A stretch of DNA of 64,000 nucleotides from Chelatococcus albus (GCF_030067675.1 NZ_JASJEV010000006.1:124001-188000), one strand, 5' to 3'; positions 16,924-26,536 are shown, counted from the stretch's first letter. Notes: generated by a model from the letters alone, not told the origin. Made by a program: numbers and translations.

Positions 16924-18930
16924 ATGCTGCGCTTGACGACGCCTCAAGGTTTCAAGAAGACGCTCGTCGTCGTCCACGATCTCGTGGCGACGGCGGCGGC
17001 CGTCCTGCTGGCGTTCCTCGTGCGCTTCGACCAGCCTGGCCTGGCGATCCGCTTCGACGTCCTGACGGCGGTCCTGCCGCTCTTCGTCGCCTATGCCGGC
17101 ATCGTCTACCGGTTCTGCGGCCTCTATCGCTCGCGCTGGCGCTTCGCGTCCCTGCCGGACCTGTCGAACATCGTGCGCGCGGCAACGGTGCTGGCGCTGA
17201 CGCTGCTCGTCGTCGACTACGTGCTTGGTTCCTCCTCTTTCTACGGCTCCTTCTTCTTCGGCAAGATCACCATCGCCCTCTACTGGGTGCTGCAGATGTT
17301 CCTGCTGGGGGGCGCGCGCCTCGCCTACCGCTACCTGCGCTATCTGCGCTCGCGGCAGGTGGTGGAACGGGAGAACACGACGCCGACGCTGCTGATCGGG
17401 CGTGCCTCTGATGCCGAGATCGTGCTGCGCGCCGTCGAGACGGGGGCGATCAGGAAGCTGCGGGTCAGGGGCATTCTGGCGCCGCGCGCCACCGATCTCG
17501 GGCAGTCCATCCGCGGCGTGCCCGTGCTCGGCACCATCGACGACCTCGAGCAGGTCGTGAACGACTTCGCCGAGCGCAGCATCGCCATTCGCCGCCTCGT
17601 GCTTCTGCCCAGCGCCCTGTCGCCGGAGGCGGAGCCCGAGCGCACGCTCGCCCGGGCGCGGCGCCTCGGGCTGCCGCTGTCGCGCCTGCAGAGCCTCGAG
17701 GAGGGCATGCGGGGCTCCGCCCTCGCTCCCGTCGAAATCGAGGATCTCCTGCTGCGGCCGACGGTCGAGATCGATCGGCCGCGCCTCGCCCGCTTCATCG
17801 AGGGCAAGCGCGTGGTCGTGACGGGCGGCGGCGGGTCCATCGGCAGCGAGATCTGCTCGCGCGTGATCGCCTTTGGCGCCTCCGATCTCCTCGTCGTGGA
17901 GAATTCGGAGCCCGCCCTCCACCACGTCACGGAGGAGGCCGGGGCCCAGGGCGGGAACACCCGCATCACAGGGGTCATCGCCGACATCCGCGACCGCGCC
18001 CGCATCGAGCGGGTGCTCGAGGAATTCAAGCCCGACGTCGTGTTCCACGCCGCCGCGCTCAAGCACGTGCCCTATCTCGAGCAGGACTGGACCGAGGGCA
18101 TCAAGACGAACGTGTTCGGTTCGGTCAACGTCGCCGATGCGGCGGTGGCGGCGGGTGCGCGGGCGCTCGTCATGATCTCCACCGACAAGGCGATCGAACC
18201 GGTGTCGATGCTCGGCGCCACCAAGCGCTTCGCCGAGATGTACGCCCAGGCGCGCGACGCGGAGATCGCGGCGGGCGAGATCGGCGGCACGCGCCTCATC
18301 GCGGTGCGCTTCGGCAACGTGCTCGGCTCGGTCGGTTCGGTCGTGCCGAAGTTCAAGGCGCAGATCGCCCGCGGCGGCCCGATCACCGTCACGCACCCGG
18401 ACATGGTGCGCTATTTCATGACCATCCGCGAAGCCTGCGATCTCGTGCTGACGGCCGCCTCGCACGCCGATGGCGAGGCGCGTCGGGCGAGCCTCGACGG
18501 CCCTGGCGCGCTGGACCGGACGGCGGTCTACGTGCTCAAGATGGGCCAGCCGGTGCGCATCTACGATCTCGCCGAGCGCATGATTCGTCTCGCCGGCTTC
18601 GAGCCCGGTGTCGACATCGAGATCGCCGTCACGGGCATGCGGCCCGGCGAACGCCTGCACGAGATCCTCTTCGCGCGGGAGGAGCCGATGGCCGAGACGG
18701 GCATCGACGGCATCATGGCGGCCAAGCCGATCTTCGCCGACAAGCCGCGGCTCGATGTTTGGCTCGCTGCCCTGGCGAAAGCGGTCGCGCGCGAGGACCG
18801 GACGCTCGCCGAGGCGGTGATGGAGGAGGCGATCCCCGATTTCGCCCGACGCAAGACCGCCGCAGGGAATGCGCCCGCGGCAGCGGCTCCCGTGCCCGTC
18901 GTGGCAATCGCCCGCGCGGCCGGAGCCTGA
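16924..18930 (+). CDS. Membrane-anchored nucleoside-diphosphate sugar dehydratase/epimerase (CapD/WbpM/PglF-like)
   Basis: The 668-residue protein has four N-terminal transmembrane helices (about 12-130), a CoA-binding-like Rossmann segment, then an SDR domain with VVVTGGGGSIGSEIC near residue 300. Downstream are FHAAALKHVP, MISTDKAIEPVSMLGATKR and RFGNVLGSVGSVVPKF. As in other members of this class, Met replaces the SDR active-site Tyr (MLGATK). Relatives are UDP-GlcNAc 4,6-dehydratases or related epimerases that start bacillosamine- or QuiNAc-type sugars for surface glycans. The surrounding dTDP-rhamnose genes and the sugar epimerase support a role in polysaccharide. The exact substrate is not inferable. 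Confidence 0.9.
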   Translation: MLRLTTPQGFKKTLVVVHDLVATAAAVLLAFLVRFDQPGLAIRFDVLTAVLPLFVAYAGIVYRFCGLYRSRWRFASLPDLSNIVRAATVLALTLLVVDYVLGSSSFYGSFFFGKITIALYWVLQMFLLGGARLAYRYLRYLRSRQVVERENTTPTLLIGRASDAEIVLRAVETGAIRKLRVRGILAPRATDLGQSIRGVPVLGTIDDLEQVVNDFAERSIAIRRLVLLPSALSPEAEPERTLARARRLGLPLSRLQSLEEGMRGSALAPVEIEDLLLRPTVEIDRPRLARFIEGKRVVVTGGGGSIGSEICSRVIAFGASDLLVVENSEPALHHVTEEAGAQGGNTRITGVIADIRDRARIERVLEEFKPDVVFHAAALKHVPYLEQDWTEGIKTNVFGSVNVADAAVAAGARALVMISTDKAIEPVSMLGATKRFAEMYAQARDAEIAAGEIGGTRLIAVRFGNVLGSVGSVVPKFKAQIARGGPITVTHPDMVRYFMTIREACDLVLTAASHADGEARRASLDGPGALDRTAVYVLKMGQPVRIYDLAERMIRLAGFEPGVDIEIAVTGMRPGERLHEILFAREEPMAETGIDGIMAAKPIFADKPRLDVWLAALAKAVAREDRTLAEAVMEEAIPDFARRKTAAGNAPAAAAPVPVVAIARAAGA

Positions 18931-18951
18931 GGCGGAGCCCCCGCCGCCCCG

Positions 18952-19971
18952 TCACAGGCCGTGGTAGGTCCGGTACCAGGCGACGAAACGGCCGACACCT
19001 TCTTCGAGTGACGTCGATGGGGCGAAGCCCACGTCCCGTTGCAAGTCGGTGATGTCGGCCCTGGTTTCGAGCACGTCGCCGGGCGGCAGGGCAACGTCGA
19101 TGCGCTGCGCACGGCGGTTGAGCGCGCGCTCGATCAGCGAGACGAGGCGGTCGAGCTTTTCCGGGCGATTGTTGCCGATGTTGTAGACCCTGTGGGGTGC
19201 GGCGCTGGTGGCCGGATCGGCCTGCACGGCGTCCCAGGCGGGGTCGGGTTGCGGCACGCGGTCGAGAACGCGTACCACGCCCTCGGCGATGTCGTCGATG
19301 TAGGTGAAGTCGCGCCACACGGCGCCGGCGTTCGCCACCTCGATCGGCCGGCCTTTCGCGATGGCGTCGGTGAAGGCGTAGACGGCCATGTCGGGACGGC
19401 CCCAGGGGCCGTAGACGGTGAAGAAGCGCAGGCCCGTCGCCGGCAGGCCGAAGAGATGGGCATAGGAATGCGCCATCAGCTCGTTCGCCTTCTTGGTCGC
19501 CGCGTAGAGGCTCACGGGATGGTCGACGCCGTCGTGCTCCGAGAAGGGGAGCTTGCGGTTGGCGCCATAGACCGAGCTCGACGAGGCATAGACGAGATGC
19601 TCCGCGCCGCCGTGCCGGCAGCCCTCCAGCATGTTGAGGAAGGCGACGACGTTGCTGTCGACATAGGGGCGGGGTTCGATGAGGGCGCGCCGCACCCCGG
19701 GTTGGGCGGCGAGATGCACCACGCGCGTCGGCCGGTGCTCGGCGAACAGCCGGCTCGTCGCCTCGGCGTCGGCCAGATTGACATGGACGAAGGTGAAATC
19801 GGCCGCGCCCGACAGTTCGCGCAGGCGCGCCTCCTTGAGGCCGACGTCGTAGTAGGGCGTCAGGCAGTCGGCGCCGATGACACGCTCTGCGCGTGCGAGC
19901 AGCCGCTGGGCGACGTGGAACCCGATGAATCCGGCCACGCCGGTGACGAGGATCGGAGCGGATGTCGACAC
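18952..19971 (-). CDS. NAD-dependent sugar-nucleotide epimerase, UDP-glucuronate 4-epimerase-like
   Basis: This extended SDR is 339 aa from a GTG start at 19971, chosen because GGGAG lies 6 bases upstream. The Rossmann motif VTGVAGFIGFHVAQ is followed by YYDVGLKEARL, LAAQPGVRRALIEP, catalytic YASSSSVYG, Tyr-x3-Lys in YAATKKANE, and FFTVYGPWGRPDMA. These closely follow CapI/LpsL-type UDP-glucuronate 4-epimerases, which supply UDP-galacturonate for capsule or LPS. It converges on the CapD-like gene with a gap of 21 bases. A UDP-glucose or GDP-sugar epimerase cannot be excluded. Confidence 0.88.
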   Translation of the reverse strand: MSTSAPILVTGVAGFIGFHVAQRLLARAERVIGADCLTPYYDVGLKEARLRELSGAADFTFVHVNLADAEATSRLFAEHRPTRVVHLAAQPGVRRALIEPRPYVDSNVVAFLNMLEGCRHGGAEHLVYASSSSVYGANRKLPFSEHDGVDHPVSLYAATKKANELMAHSYAHLFGLPATGLRFFTVYGPWGRPDMAVYAFTDAIAKGRPIEVANAGAVWRDFTYIDDIAEGVVRVLDRVPQPDPAWDAVQADPATSAAPHRVYNIGNNRPEKLDRLVSLIERALNRRAQRIDVALPPGDVLETRADITDLQRDVGFAPSTSLEEGVGRFVAWYRTYHGL

Positions 19972-20040
19972 GATGAGCTCCCGGTGTCGCCGAGTCGGCC
20001 GGGACAATAGCTGTCGCGGCCGCGGCGGCAAGCGGGGTGT

Positions 20041-20910
20041 TCAGGCCGGCGCGAGGACGGGCGCGAGCGCGACGGTCTGGCCTTCCCGCGCCACGAAGGA
20101 TCCGGGCAGCGCCTCACGCAGGGTTCGATCGAGCGCCTCGAGGCAGGCATCGTCGGCGTGCGGATGCAGATGAAAGGCTGCGAGTGCCTTGGCACCGGCG
20201 CTCCGGCAGAGGGCCACCCCGGCCTGCCAGGTCGAATGGCCCCAGCCGCGGCAGCGGCAGAACTCGTCCTCGGAGAACATGGCGTCGTAGATGACGAGAT
20301 CGGCGCCCTGCACGAAACGCCGCAGGTTCTCCGGCGGCCACGCCTCGTCATGCTCGACGTCGCTGACGTAGCAGACAACGCGTCCCCGGTGCTCGAAGCG
20401 GAAGGCCGTCGCGCCGGAGGGATGCTGCAGCGGGCAGGTGGGCACTGTGAAGCCGTCGGCGAAATGCAATGTCTCGCCGGCATGGAAGCCCACATGTTCG
20501 AAGCGGGCGGGAAGCTGGTCGAGCCTCACCGGAAAGAGCGGCGGCGAGAACAGTCGATCGAGCGCGGCCTTGGCGCTCTCGCCACCGAGATTGCCGCAAT
20601 GGAGCCGCACGGTGCGCGTCGATTTGAGCGCGGGCTTGAAGAACGGCAGGCCCGTCACGTGGTCATGGTGGAGATGGCTGAGCAGGATGTTGATCTCGGC
20701 CGGTGCCTGATCGCCCAGCGAAAGGCCCAGGGCGGTGATCCCCGTCCCCGCATCGACGATGAAGAGCCGTTCGCCGCAGCGCACCTCGACACAAGCTGTG
20801 TGGCCGCCGAAAACTCGCATGTCCGGTCCGGAAGCCGGATGCGATCCGCGGACACCCCAGAAGCGGACCTGGAGCGTGTCCTCGGCGGTGGGCGACGTCA
20901 TGCACATCAT
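20041..20910 (-). CDS. MBL-fold metallo-hydrolase
   Basis: This 289-residue metallo-beta-lactamase-fold protein has the dinuclear metal motif SHLHHDHVTG, a further metal-site Asp in VSDVEHDE and a late His in AFHLHPHADD. The N-terminus reads RFWGVRGSHPASGPD, the signature of the cyclic-phosphate phosphodiesterase/PhnP-RNase Z-like branch that often carries a GxRGS motif. Three ATGs lie close together (20910, 20907, 20901), none with a clear ribosome-binding site. It is 85 bases downstream of the degenerate ABC gene on the same strand. Substrate unknown. Confidence 0.85.
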   Translation of the reverse strand: MMCMTSPTAEDTLQVRFWGVRGSHPASGPDMRVFGGHTACVEVRCGERLFIVDAGTGITALGLSLGDQAPAEINILLSHLHHDHVTGLPFFKPALKSTRTVRLHCGNLGGESAKAALDRLFSPPLFPVRLDQLPARFEHVGFHAGETLHFADGFTVPTCPLQHPSGATAFRFEHRGRVVCYVSDVEHDEAWPPENLRRFVQGADLVIYDAMFSEDEFCRCRGWGHSTWQAGVALCRSAGAKALAAFHLHPHADDACLEALDRTLREALPGSFVAREGQTVALAPVLAPA

Positions 20911-20995
20911 TTATCGCTACCGCAAAAAAGCCGCAAAGGAGGTGCGCTGGCGCACATGTTGGTGACCCGATCGGGCTCCGTCCGCACCCCGGCCA

Positions 20996-23527
20996 TCATG
21001 CGTCTGCCGTGGATCGGGTGGAAATCTGCCCCACCAATCCACCCCGTGCGAACGCCAGCGTCCGGTCGAACCCGTCCCGGTCCAGGCCCTCGGGGAGGAC
21101 GGCGAGGAGCGTGCGGCCCTTCAGCGCCGCCCGCAGGCGGGCCACGAGGGCATCGGCCTGGGCCGTGGAGAGACCCTCGAACACGCGGTCGACGATGAGG
21201 ATGTCCGGCTGCCGCACGAGGCAGCGCGCCAGGTCGATCACGGCCGGCGACAGGCTCAGGAGCTCGCCGTCGCGGGGGGCGACATGCGCCTCGAGACCGA
21301 TGCGGAAGACATCGGCGTCGAGTTCCTGGGCGGCGAGCACCTTGCGGATCATCGTGTGCACGCGCTCCCCTGCGCCGGCAACGTCATAGGCGATGCGCCC
21401 GAAGAGCAGATTGTCGCTCAACGACGCGGCCGTGCACAGGCGGTCGGGATCGTAGAATTCGACGGCAGGCTGCAGGCCTGCGGGAAGCAGCTTGGCGAAG
21501 GTGGCGCGCGCAGCGACGACGCGCGCCTCGAGCCGCTCGTCGAGCAGGCCGAGCCGGTGCCGCGTCTCGACGTAGCGCAGGGCGAGCGCGATGAGACGAT
21601 CGCGGTCGCGTCCCGCCTCGTGCCCCCGCCGCCGCTCGGTGCGCCGCGCCACGAGCTCCTCGTAGAGGCTGCGCTCGCCGGGGGCGAAGAAGGAGAACTG
21701 CGCGAAGAGCGGATGGCCCTCGGAAATGCCGGCGAAGATCTCCACCATGCTGGTGGCGATGGCAAGGCCCATGTCCACGAGCGGTTTGGTCAGCTCCTCC
21801 GCCTCGAGCACCGCCCGCAGGAAGGGATGGGCGGCGAGATGGGCTTCGCCGAAGGTATCACCGACGGCGACTCCGAAGAGCAGGTTCTCCGCCACGGTCG
21901 CGTGGCGGTTGTATCGCTCGGGCGCGAACGGATCGACGAGGCCGTCGAGGCCTTCGGCCGAGAGCGTCCGGCGCACGGCGCGCCGCGCCTCGACGATGGC
22001 CTCGGCGAGTCGCGGTTCACGCCGCGGATCGACGGTGTGCTCGAGACCGAGGGCATAGACCTCCGCGTCGAGCCCTGCGACCGTTACGGCCGCGATCAGC
22101 CGCTCGTCGAGCGCCGCCGCCTCGCGCGCATCGACCGGGGCCACGCCGTAGAGAAGGTTGTCGCGCAGGCGCGCGTCGAGCAGCACTGGATCGCATCCCG
22201 TGTAGGCGATGCGCCGCGCGCGCAGGTGGGCCGGGACGCTTGCGAGGTCGGTTCCATCCACCAGAATCTGGCCGGCAGTCGGCTCGACGGCTCCGCCGAG
22301 GGCGGCGCCGAACGCCCGCGCTCCCTCGCCGACGAGTGCGACGTGCTGGGCGAGAGCGAGCTTCACGTCCACGCCGGCGACGCGTTCCGTGGCCCGTGGA
22401 TCGAGGGCGCCGAGTTGCACCGTCTCGACGGTGCCGAGCGTCGCGGGCAGGGCGCCCGTCAGCGGCCGGCGGGCTGCGCGGGCTTGAAGCGCGCCCACGC
22501 AGCGCCCGATCTCGTCGAACACGGCCCGGGCGGCCGCGGCATCGCGGCGCCATCGCGCCAGCGCCGTCGCGGGACGGGCCACGGCGATCACGGCGATGCT
22601 GGCGGCGACGAGGCCGCCCGGGCTCAGATCGCCGGCGGCGACGAGCCAGGCACCGATGGCGACGACCGCAGCCGGCGCCCCTTCGCGCAGCAGCCGCGCA
22701 GCCGCGCGCAGGGCGAGACGCCAGGTCAGCGCATCCCGCTCCGCCCGGCCCTCCTTGCGCAGCTGGGCGGCAAAGGCCGTGCGCTCGACCTGGGCCGTGC
22801 CGTGGGCGCGGATCGCCGGCAGGCGTCGCACGGCTTCCCGGGCGGCGCGGGCGGTCCTGCGATCCATGCGCCCGCCGTCTTCCGCGACCCTGCGCTCGGC
22901 GTCCTCGCGAGCGGCCGGGAGCAGCATCTGGAGGATCACGGCGACGAGAAGCGTGAGGCCGAGCCAGCGATGCAGGACGAAGCCGAAGAGGAGGACCGTC
23001 GCCATGTCCGCGCCGGCCGCGAGGGGCGTGAGGAGGGCTCGGCCCAGGAAGGGCGAAACGGTGGCGAGATTGCCGATCTGTGCGGCTGCAGCCGTCGCCT
23101 CGTCCTGTGCCGAAGGACGCGCCGAGACGATGCGCTGGAAAAGTCCCGTGCGCAGGTCGTGGCCGAGGTCCGTGGCCAGTCGGTCGCCGACAGACCGCAG
23201 GGAGGTGATGAGGGCGGTGCGCAGCGCGACGAGGCCGAACAGGCCCGCCGCCGCCGCGATGGCAAAGGTCTCGCGCGGCAGGACGAACCCCTCGAAGAGC
23301 ATCCAGGGCCGGCCGAACGCGCGCGGCGGCGTCACTTCGACGGCGAGGAGGGCGGCGGCCGCCTGTCCATCCGCGAAGGCGCGCCCGAGCGCGGCATCGT
23401 CGACCAACGTGCGCAGCAGCGCGAGAGAGGACCAGGACGCGGGCACCAGCGCGAGCACGAGCAGGCCCGCGACGAGATGCATGATGCGGGTCTTCTGCCA
23501 GACGTAGCGGATGGGGTCGCGTTCCAT
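20996..23527 (-). CDS. ABC transporter-like membrane protein with degenerate nucleotide-binding domain
   Basis: The 843-residue protein has an exporter-type membrane domain (helices about 16-40, 88-110, 160-205, 285-320) fused to an enlarged ATP-binding region. Every ATPase motif is altered. The Walker A site reads GEGARAFG (about 400-407) with no Lys-Ser/Thr. The Q-loop position reads AYTGCDP. The signature is LSLSP (757-761) instead of LSGGQ. Walker B ends VDR (Asp780-Arg781), lacking the catalytic Glu, and the H-loop His is missing (LAVLPEG). About 250 extra residues lie between the Q-loop region and the signature. The frame is otherwise intact. It may be a non-hydrolysing ABC protein or need a partner half. 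Function unknown. Confidence 0.75.
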   Translation of the reverse strand: MERDPIRYVWQKTRIMHLVAGLLVLALVPASWSSLALLRTLVDDAALGRAFADGQAAAALLAVEVTPPRAFGRPWMLFEGFVLPRETFAIAAAAGLFGLVALRTALITSLRSVGDRLATDLGHDLRTGLFQRIVSARPSAQDEATAAAAQIGNLATVSPFLGRALLTPLAAGADMATVLLFGFVLHRWLGLTLLVAVILQMLLPAAREDAERRVAEDGGRMDRRTARAAREAVRRLPAIRAHGTAQVERTAFAAQLRKEGRAERDALTWRLALRAAARLLREGAPAAVVAIGAWLVAAGDLSPGGLVAASIAVIAVARPATALARWRRDAAAARAVFDEIGRCVGALQARAARRPLTGALPATLGTVETVQLGALDPRATERVAGVDVKLALAQHVALVGEGARAFGAALGGAVEPTAGQILVDGTDLASVPAHLRARRIAYTGCDPVLLDARLRDNLLYGVAPVDAREAAALDERLIAAVTVAGLDAEVYALGLEHTVDPRREPRLAEAIVEARRAVRRTLSAEGLDGLVDPFAPERYNRHATVAENLLFGVAVGDTFGEAHLAAHPFLRAVLEAEELTKPLVDMGLAIATSMVEIFAGISEGHPLFAQFSFFAPGERSLYEELVARRTERRRGHEAGRDRDRLIALALRYVETRHRLGLLDERLEARVVAARATFAKLLPAGLQPAVEFYDPDRLCTAASLSDNLLFGRIAYDVAGAGERVHTMIRKVLAAQELDADVFRIGLEAHVAPRDGELLSLSPAVIDLARCLVRQPDILIVDRVFEGLSTAQADALVARLRAALKGRTLLAVLPEGLDRDGFDRTLAFARGGLVGQISTRSTADA

Positions 23528-23690
23528 GGGGCCTGGATCTGGGGGCGTCGGCGCCGACCGTAGCGGAGGCCGTGCGGCCTTGCCAGTCGGGACCGCGCAT
23601 AGCCGCCGCTTGCCACCGCCGGCGTGTTGGGGCGCACTTCGCCTGAGAACGGCGGCCCGATTCCGGGAAGGCCGCCCGGGGAGGAAGCCG

Positions 23691-25328
23691 ATGAACGATG
23701 CGCCGCGCGAGATGGGCCGGTTCGACTATGTGATCGTGGGCGCCGGATCGGCTGGCTGCGTGCTCGCCAATCGCCTCTCCGCGGACCCGGGCAAGCGCGT
23801 ACTCGTGCTGGAGGCCGGCGGCAGCGACGACTGGATCTGGTTCCACATCCCTGTCGGCTATCTCTTCGCCATCGGCAATCCGCGCGCCGACTGGATGTTC
23901 CGCACCGAGACGGAGCCGGGCTTGAACGGTCGCGCCCTCGCCTATCCGCGCGGCAAGGTGATCGGCGGGTCATCGGCCATCAACGGCATGATCTACATGC
24001 GCGGCCAGGCGGCCGACTACGACGGCTGGCGCCAGCTCGGCCTCGCCGGGTGGGGCTGGGACGACGTGCTGCCCTACTTCCTGCGCATGGAGGATCATGC
24101 GAGCCCACCCAATGTCCTGCACGGCACGGGCGGGGAATGGCGCGTGGAATACCCCCGCGTGCGTTGGGACCTGCTCGACGCCGTGCGTGATGCCGCCGAG
24201 AGCATCGGCATCCCCAAGGTCGAGGATTTCAACACCGGCGACAACGAGGGATGCTCCTATTTCCAGGTGAACCAGAAGAACGGCCGTCGCTGGAGCGCGG
24301 CGCGCGGCTTCCTGAAGCCGGTGCTGCGCCGCCCCAACCTCGCGCTGGAGACGGGCGTGCGCGTCGAGCGCGTGCTCTTCGAAGGCCGGCGGGCCACGGG
24401 CGTGGTCTTCGCGCGGGGCGGCGAACGCCTGTTCGCGCGGGCCGAGGGAGAGGTGATCCTCGCCGCCGGTGCGATCGGTTCGCCGCAACTCCTCGAGCTC
24501 TCCGGGCTCGGTCAGGGCGCGCGGCTCGCGGGCCTCGGCATCCCGGTGCTGCACGACCTGCCGGGTGTCGGCGAGAATCTGCAGGACCATCTGCAGCTTC
24601 GGCCGATCTACAAGGTCACCGGCGTGCGCACGCTCAACACCGACTACCGGAAACTCTGGAAGCGGGCCCTGATGGGACTCGAATATGCGCTGCGCCGCAC
24701 CGGGCCCCTGACCGCGGCCCCGTCCCAGCTCGGCATCTTCACCCGCTCGTCGGCGGACTACGCCACGCCGAATCTCGAGTACCACGTGCAGCCTCTGTCG
24801 CTCGAGAAATTCGGCGGCGCCCTGCACCCCTTCCCCGCCTTCACGGCGAGCGTGTGCAATCTGCGCCCCACGAGTCGCGGCTCCGTCCACGCCGGCGGGC
24901 CCGATCCGGCGATCCCGCCCGCGATCCGCCCGAACTATCTCTCGACGGACGCCGACCGGCGCGTGGCGGTTGACGCCATCCGCCTGACGCGCCGCCTCGT
25001 TGCCGCCCCGCCCCTGGCGCGCTTCCGGCCGGAGGAGTTCAAGCCCGGCGCGCATGTCGTCTCCGACGACGATCTGGTGATCGCCGCGGGCGACATCGGC
25101 ACGACCATCTTCCACCCGGTCGGCACGGCGAAGATGGGGACGGACGGTGATCCGGGCGCCGTGCTCGACGCCCGCCTCAGGGTGCGTGGCATCGAGGCGC
25201 TGCGCGTCGTCGACGCTTCGGCCATGCCCCTCATCACCTCCGGCAATACCAACTCGCCGACAATGATGATCGCCGAGAAGGGGGCGGAGATGATTCTCGC
25301 CGATGCGCGCGGCGGCGCGGTGCGCTAA
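23691..25328 (+). CDS. GMC-family FAD oxidoreductase (choline/alcohol dehydrogenase-like)
   Basis: The 545-residue flavoprotein starts at ATG 23691 behind GGAGGAAG. The FAD-binding motif DYVIVGAGSAGCVLANRLS is followed by VLVLEAGG. GMC signature 1 lies in YPRGKVIGGSSAINGMIYMRG, and signature 2 in GAIGSPQLLELSG. The C-terminal active-site segment has TTIFHPVGTAKMG, the catalytic His, and SGNTNSPTMMIAEKG. Such enzymes oxidise alcohols, choline or aromatic alcohols to aldehydes. The nearby genes do not reveal the substrate. It is divergent from the degenerate ABC gene. Confidence 0.93.
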   Translation: MNDAPREMGRFDYVIVGAGSAGCVLANRLSADPGKRVLVLEAGGSDDWIWFHIPVGYLFAIGNPRADWMFRTETEPGLNGRALAYPRGKVIGGSSAINGMIYMRGQAADYDGWRQLGLAGWGWDDVLPYFLRMEDHASPPNVLHGTGGEWRVEYPRVRWDLLDAVRDAAESIGIPKVEDFNTGDNEGCSYFQVNQKNGRRWSAARGFLKPVLRRPNLALETGVRVERVLFEGRRATGVVFARGGERLFARAEGEVILAAGAIGSPQLLELSGLGQGARLAGLGIPVLHDLPGVGENLQDHLQLRPIYKVTGVRTLNTDYRKLWKRALMGLEYALRRTGPLTAAPSQLGIFTRSSADYATPNLEYHVQPLSLEKFGGALHPFPAFTASVCNLRPTSRGSVHAGGPDPAIPPAIRPNYLSTDADRRVAVDAIRLTRRLVAAPPLARFRPEEFKPGAHVVSDDDLVIAAGDIGTTIFHPVGTAKMGTDGDPGAVLDARLRVRGIEALRVVDASAMPLITSGNTNSPTMMIAEKGAEMILADARGGAVR

Positions 25329-25369
25329 CCTCTCGCGACGATCGGCCCGCGGGCACCGGAGAGGAGACG

Positions 25370-26023
25370 ATGATCGCAACCGTCCTGACGCCCGAGATCA
25401 TGGCACCCGAGACATGGGCGGCCTTTGTCGCGACTTCGGCGGTGCTTCTCGTCATTCCCGGTCCGACCATCCTGCTCGTGGTGTCCTATGCGCTCGGCCA
25501 GGGGCGGAGGGCGGCCATGCCGCTCGTCGCCGGTGTGGCCCTCGGCGATGCCACGGCCATGACCCTGTCGATGCTCGGCCTCGGCGCGCTCCTCGCGACA
25601 TCGGCGACCCTGTTCACGGCGCTCAAATGGGCGGGCGCGGCCTATCTCGTCTATCTCGGCGTGAAGCTGTGGCGTGCCGACCCGACCGGTCTGGCCGAAG
25701 CGGCGCCGGAGGGGCGGTGGCCGCTGGGGATGCTGGCGCATGCCTGGCTCGTCACCTCGCTCAATCCGAAGAGCATCGTCTTCTTCGTCGCCTTCCTGCC
25801 GCAGTTCCTCGACGTGTCGCGGCCGGTCCTGCCGCAGATGGCCGTCTTCGAGGCAACCTTCGTCGCGCTCGCGGCGCTCAATGCGTTCATCTACGCGTTT
25901 GTTGCGGCGAGCGCGCGCCGCGCGGTGCGCCACCCCGCCGCCCTCAAGGTGGTGAACCGCACGGCCGGTGGCCTGCTGGTCGGCGCGGCGATCGCCGCCG
26001 TCGCCTGGAAGCGCGCGCAATGA
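25370..26023 (+). CDS. LysE/RhtB-family amino-acid exporter
   Basis: This 217-residue inner-membrane protein has about six transmembrane segments. The N-terminal signature FVATSAVLLVIPGPTILLV and the GVALGDATAM and SLNPKSIVFFVAFLPQFL motifs are those of LysE/RhtB translocators, which export amino acids or related metabolites. An AGGAGACG sequence precedes the ATG by a few bases. The stop overlaps the start of mmcB by ATGA, so the two are likely co-transcribed with the GMC gene. Substrate unknown. Confidence 0.92.
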   Translation: MIATVLTPEIMAPETWAAFVATSAVLLVIPGPTILLVVSYALGQGRRAAMPLVAGVALGDATAMTLSMLGLGALLATSATLFTALKWAGAAYLVYLGVKLWRADPTGLAEAAPEGRWPLGMLAHAWLVTSLNPKSIVFFVAFLPQFLDVSRPVLPQMAVFEATFVALAALNAFIYAFVAASARRAVRHPAALKVVNRTAGGLLVGAAIAAVAWKRAQ

Positions 26024-26505
26024 GCCTTCTCGTCGCCCGTCCCTCGCCGCTCGACGACGGCCGCCAGTCACCCGCCGCGGCGAGCCTGCAGCGGGGCGTG
26101 CGCCGGCTCTTCGCCGGCCTTGGCCATGCGAGCGTCACCGAATTGACGCTCGCCTCGGGCCGACGCGCCGACGTAGTCGCCCTCGCGCCCGACGGCACGC
26201 TGACGATCGTGGAGATCAAGTCGAGCGTCGTCGATTTCCGCACCGACGGAAAATGGCACACCTACCGCGATTTCTGCGATCGGCTGCACTTCGCCGTCGG
26301 GCATGATTTCCCCACCGAGATCCTGCCCGAGGACGTCGGGATCATCGTGGCCGACGCCTATGGCGCCGCCATCCTTCGGGAGGCGCCGGTGCATCCGCTC
26401 GCCGGTGCACGGCGCAAGGCCGTCACCCTGCGCTTCGCGCAGGCTGCGGCGGCAAGGCTCCACGCCCTCTCCGATCCGGAGGCCGCTGCCGGGCTCGGTC
26501 TCTAG
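26020..26505 (+). CDS. mmcB: MmcB-family DNA repair protein
   Basis: The 161-residue protein has a PD-(D/E)xK nuclease-like core: ELTLASGRRADVVAL, then TIVEIKSSVVDFRTDGKWHTY and DFCDRLHFAV. These are the conserved blocks of the MmcB family, described in Caulobacter as a DNA-damage-inducible repair protein restricted largely to alphaproteobacteria. The start at 26020 overlaps the LysE-type stop. I see no SOS box immediately upstream, since the region is coding. Confidence 0.88.
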   Translation: MSLLVARPSPLDDGRQSPAAASLQRGVRRLFAGLGHASVTELTLASGRRADVVALAPDGTLTIVEIKSSVVDFRTDGKWHTYRDFCDRLHFAVGHDFPTEILPEDVGIIVADAYGAAILREAPVHPLAGARRKAVTLRFAQAAAARLHALSDPEAAAGLGL

Positions 26506-26536
26506 CAGCCGCTGCGGCGACCGCCACCCCGGTGCC

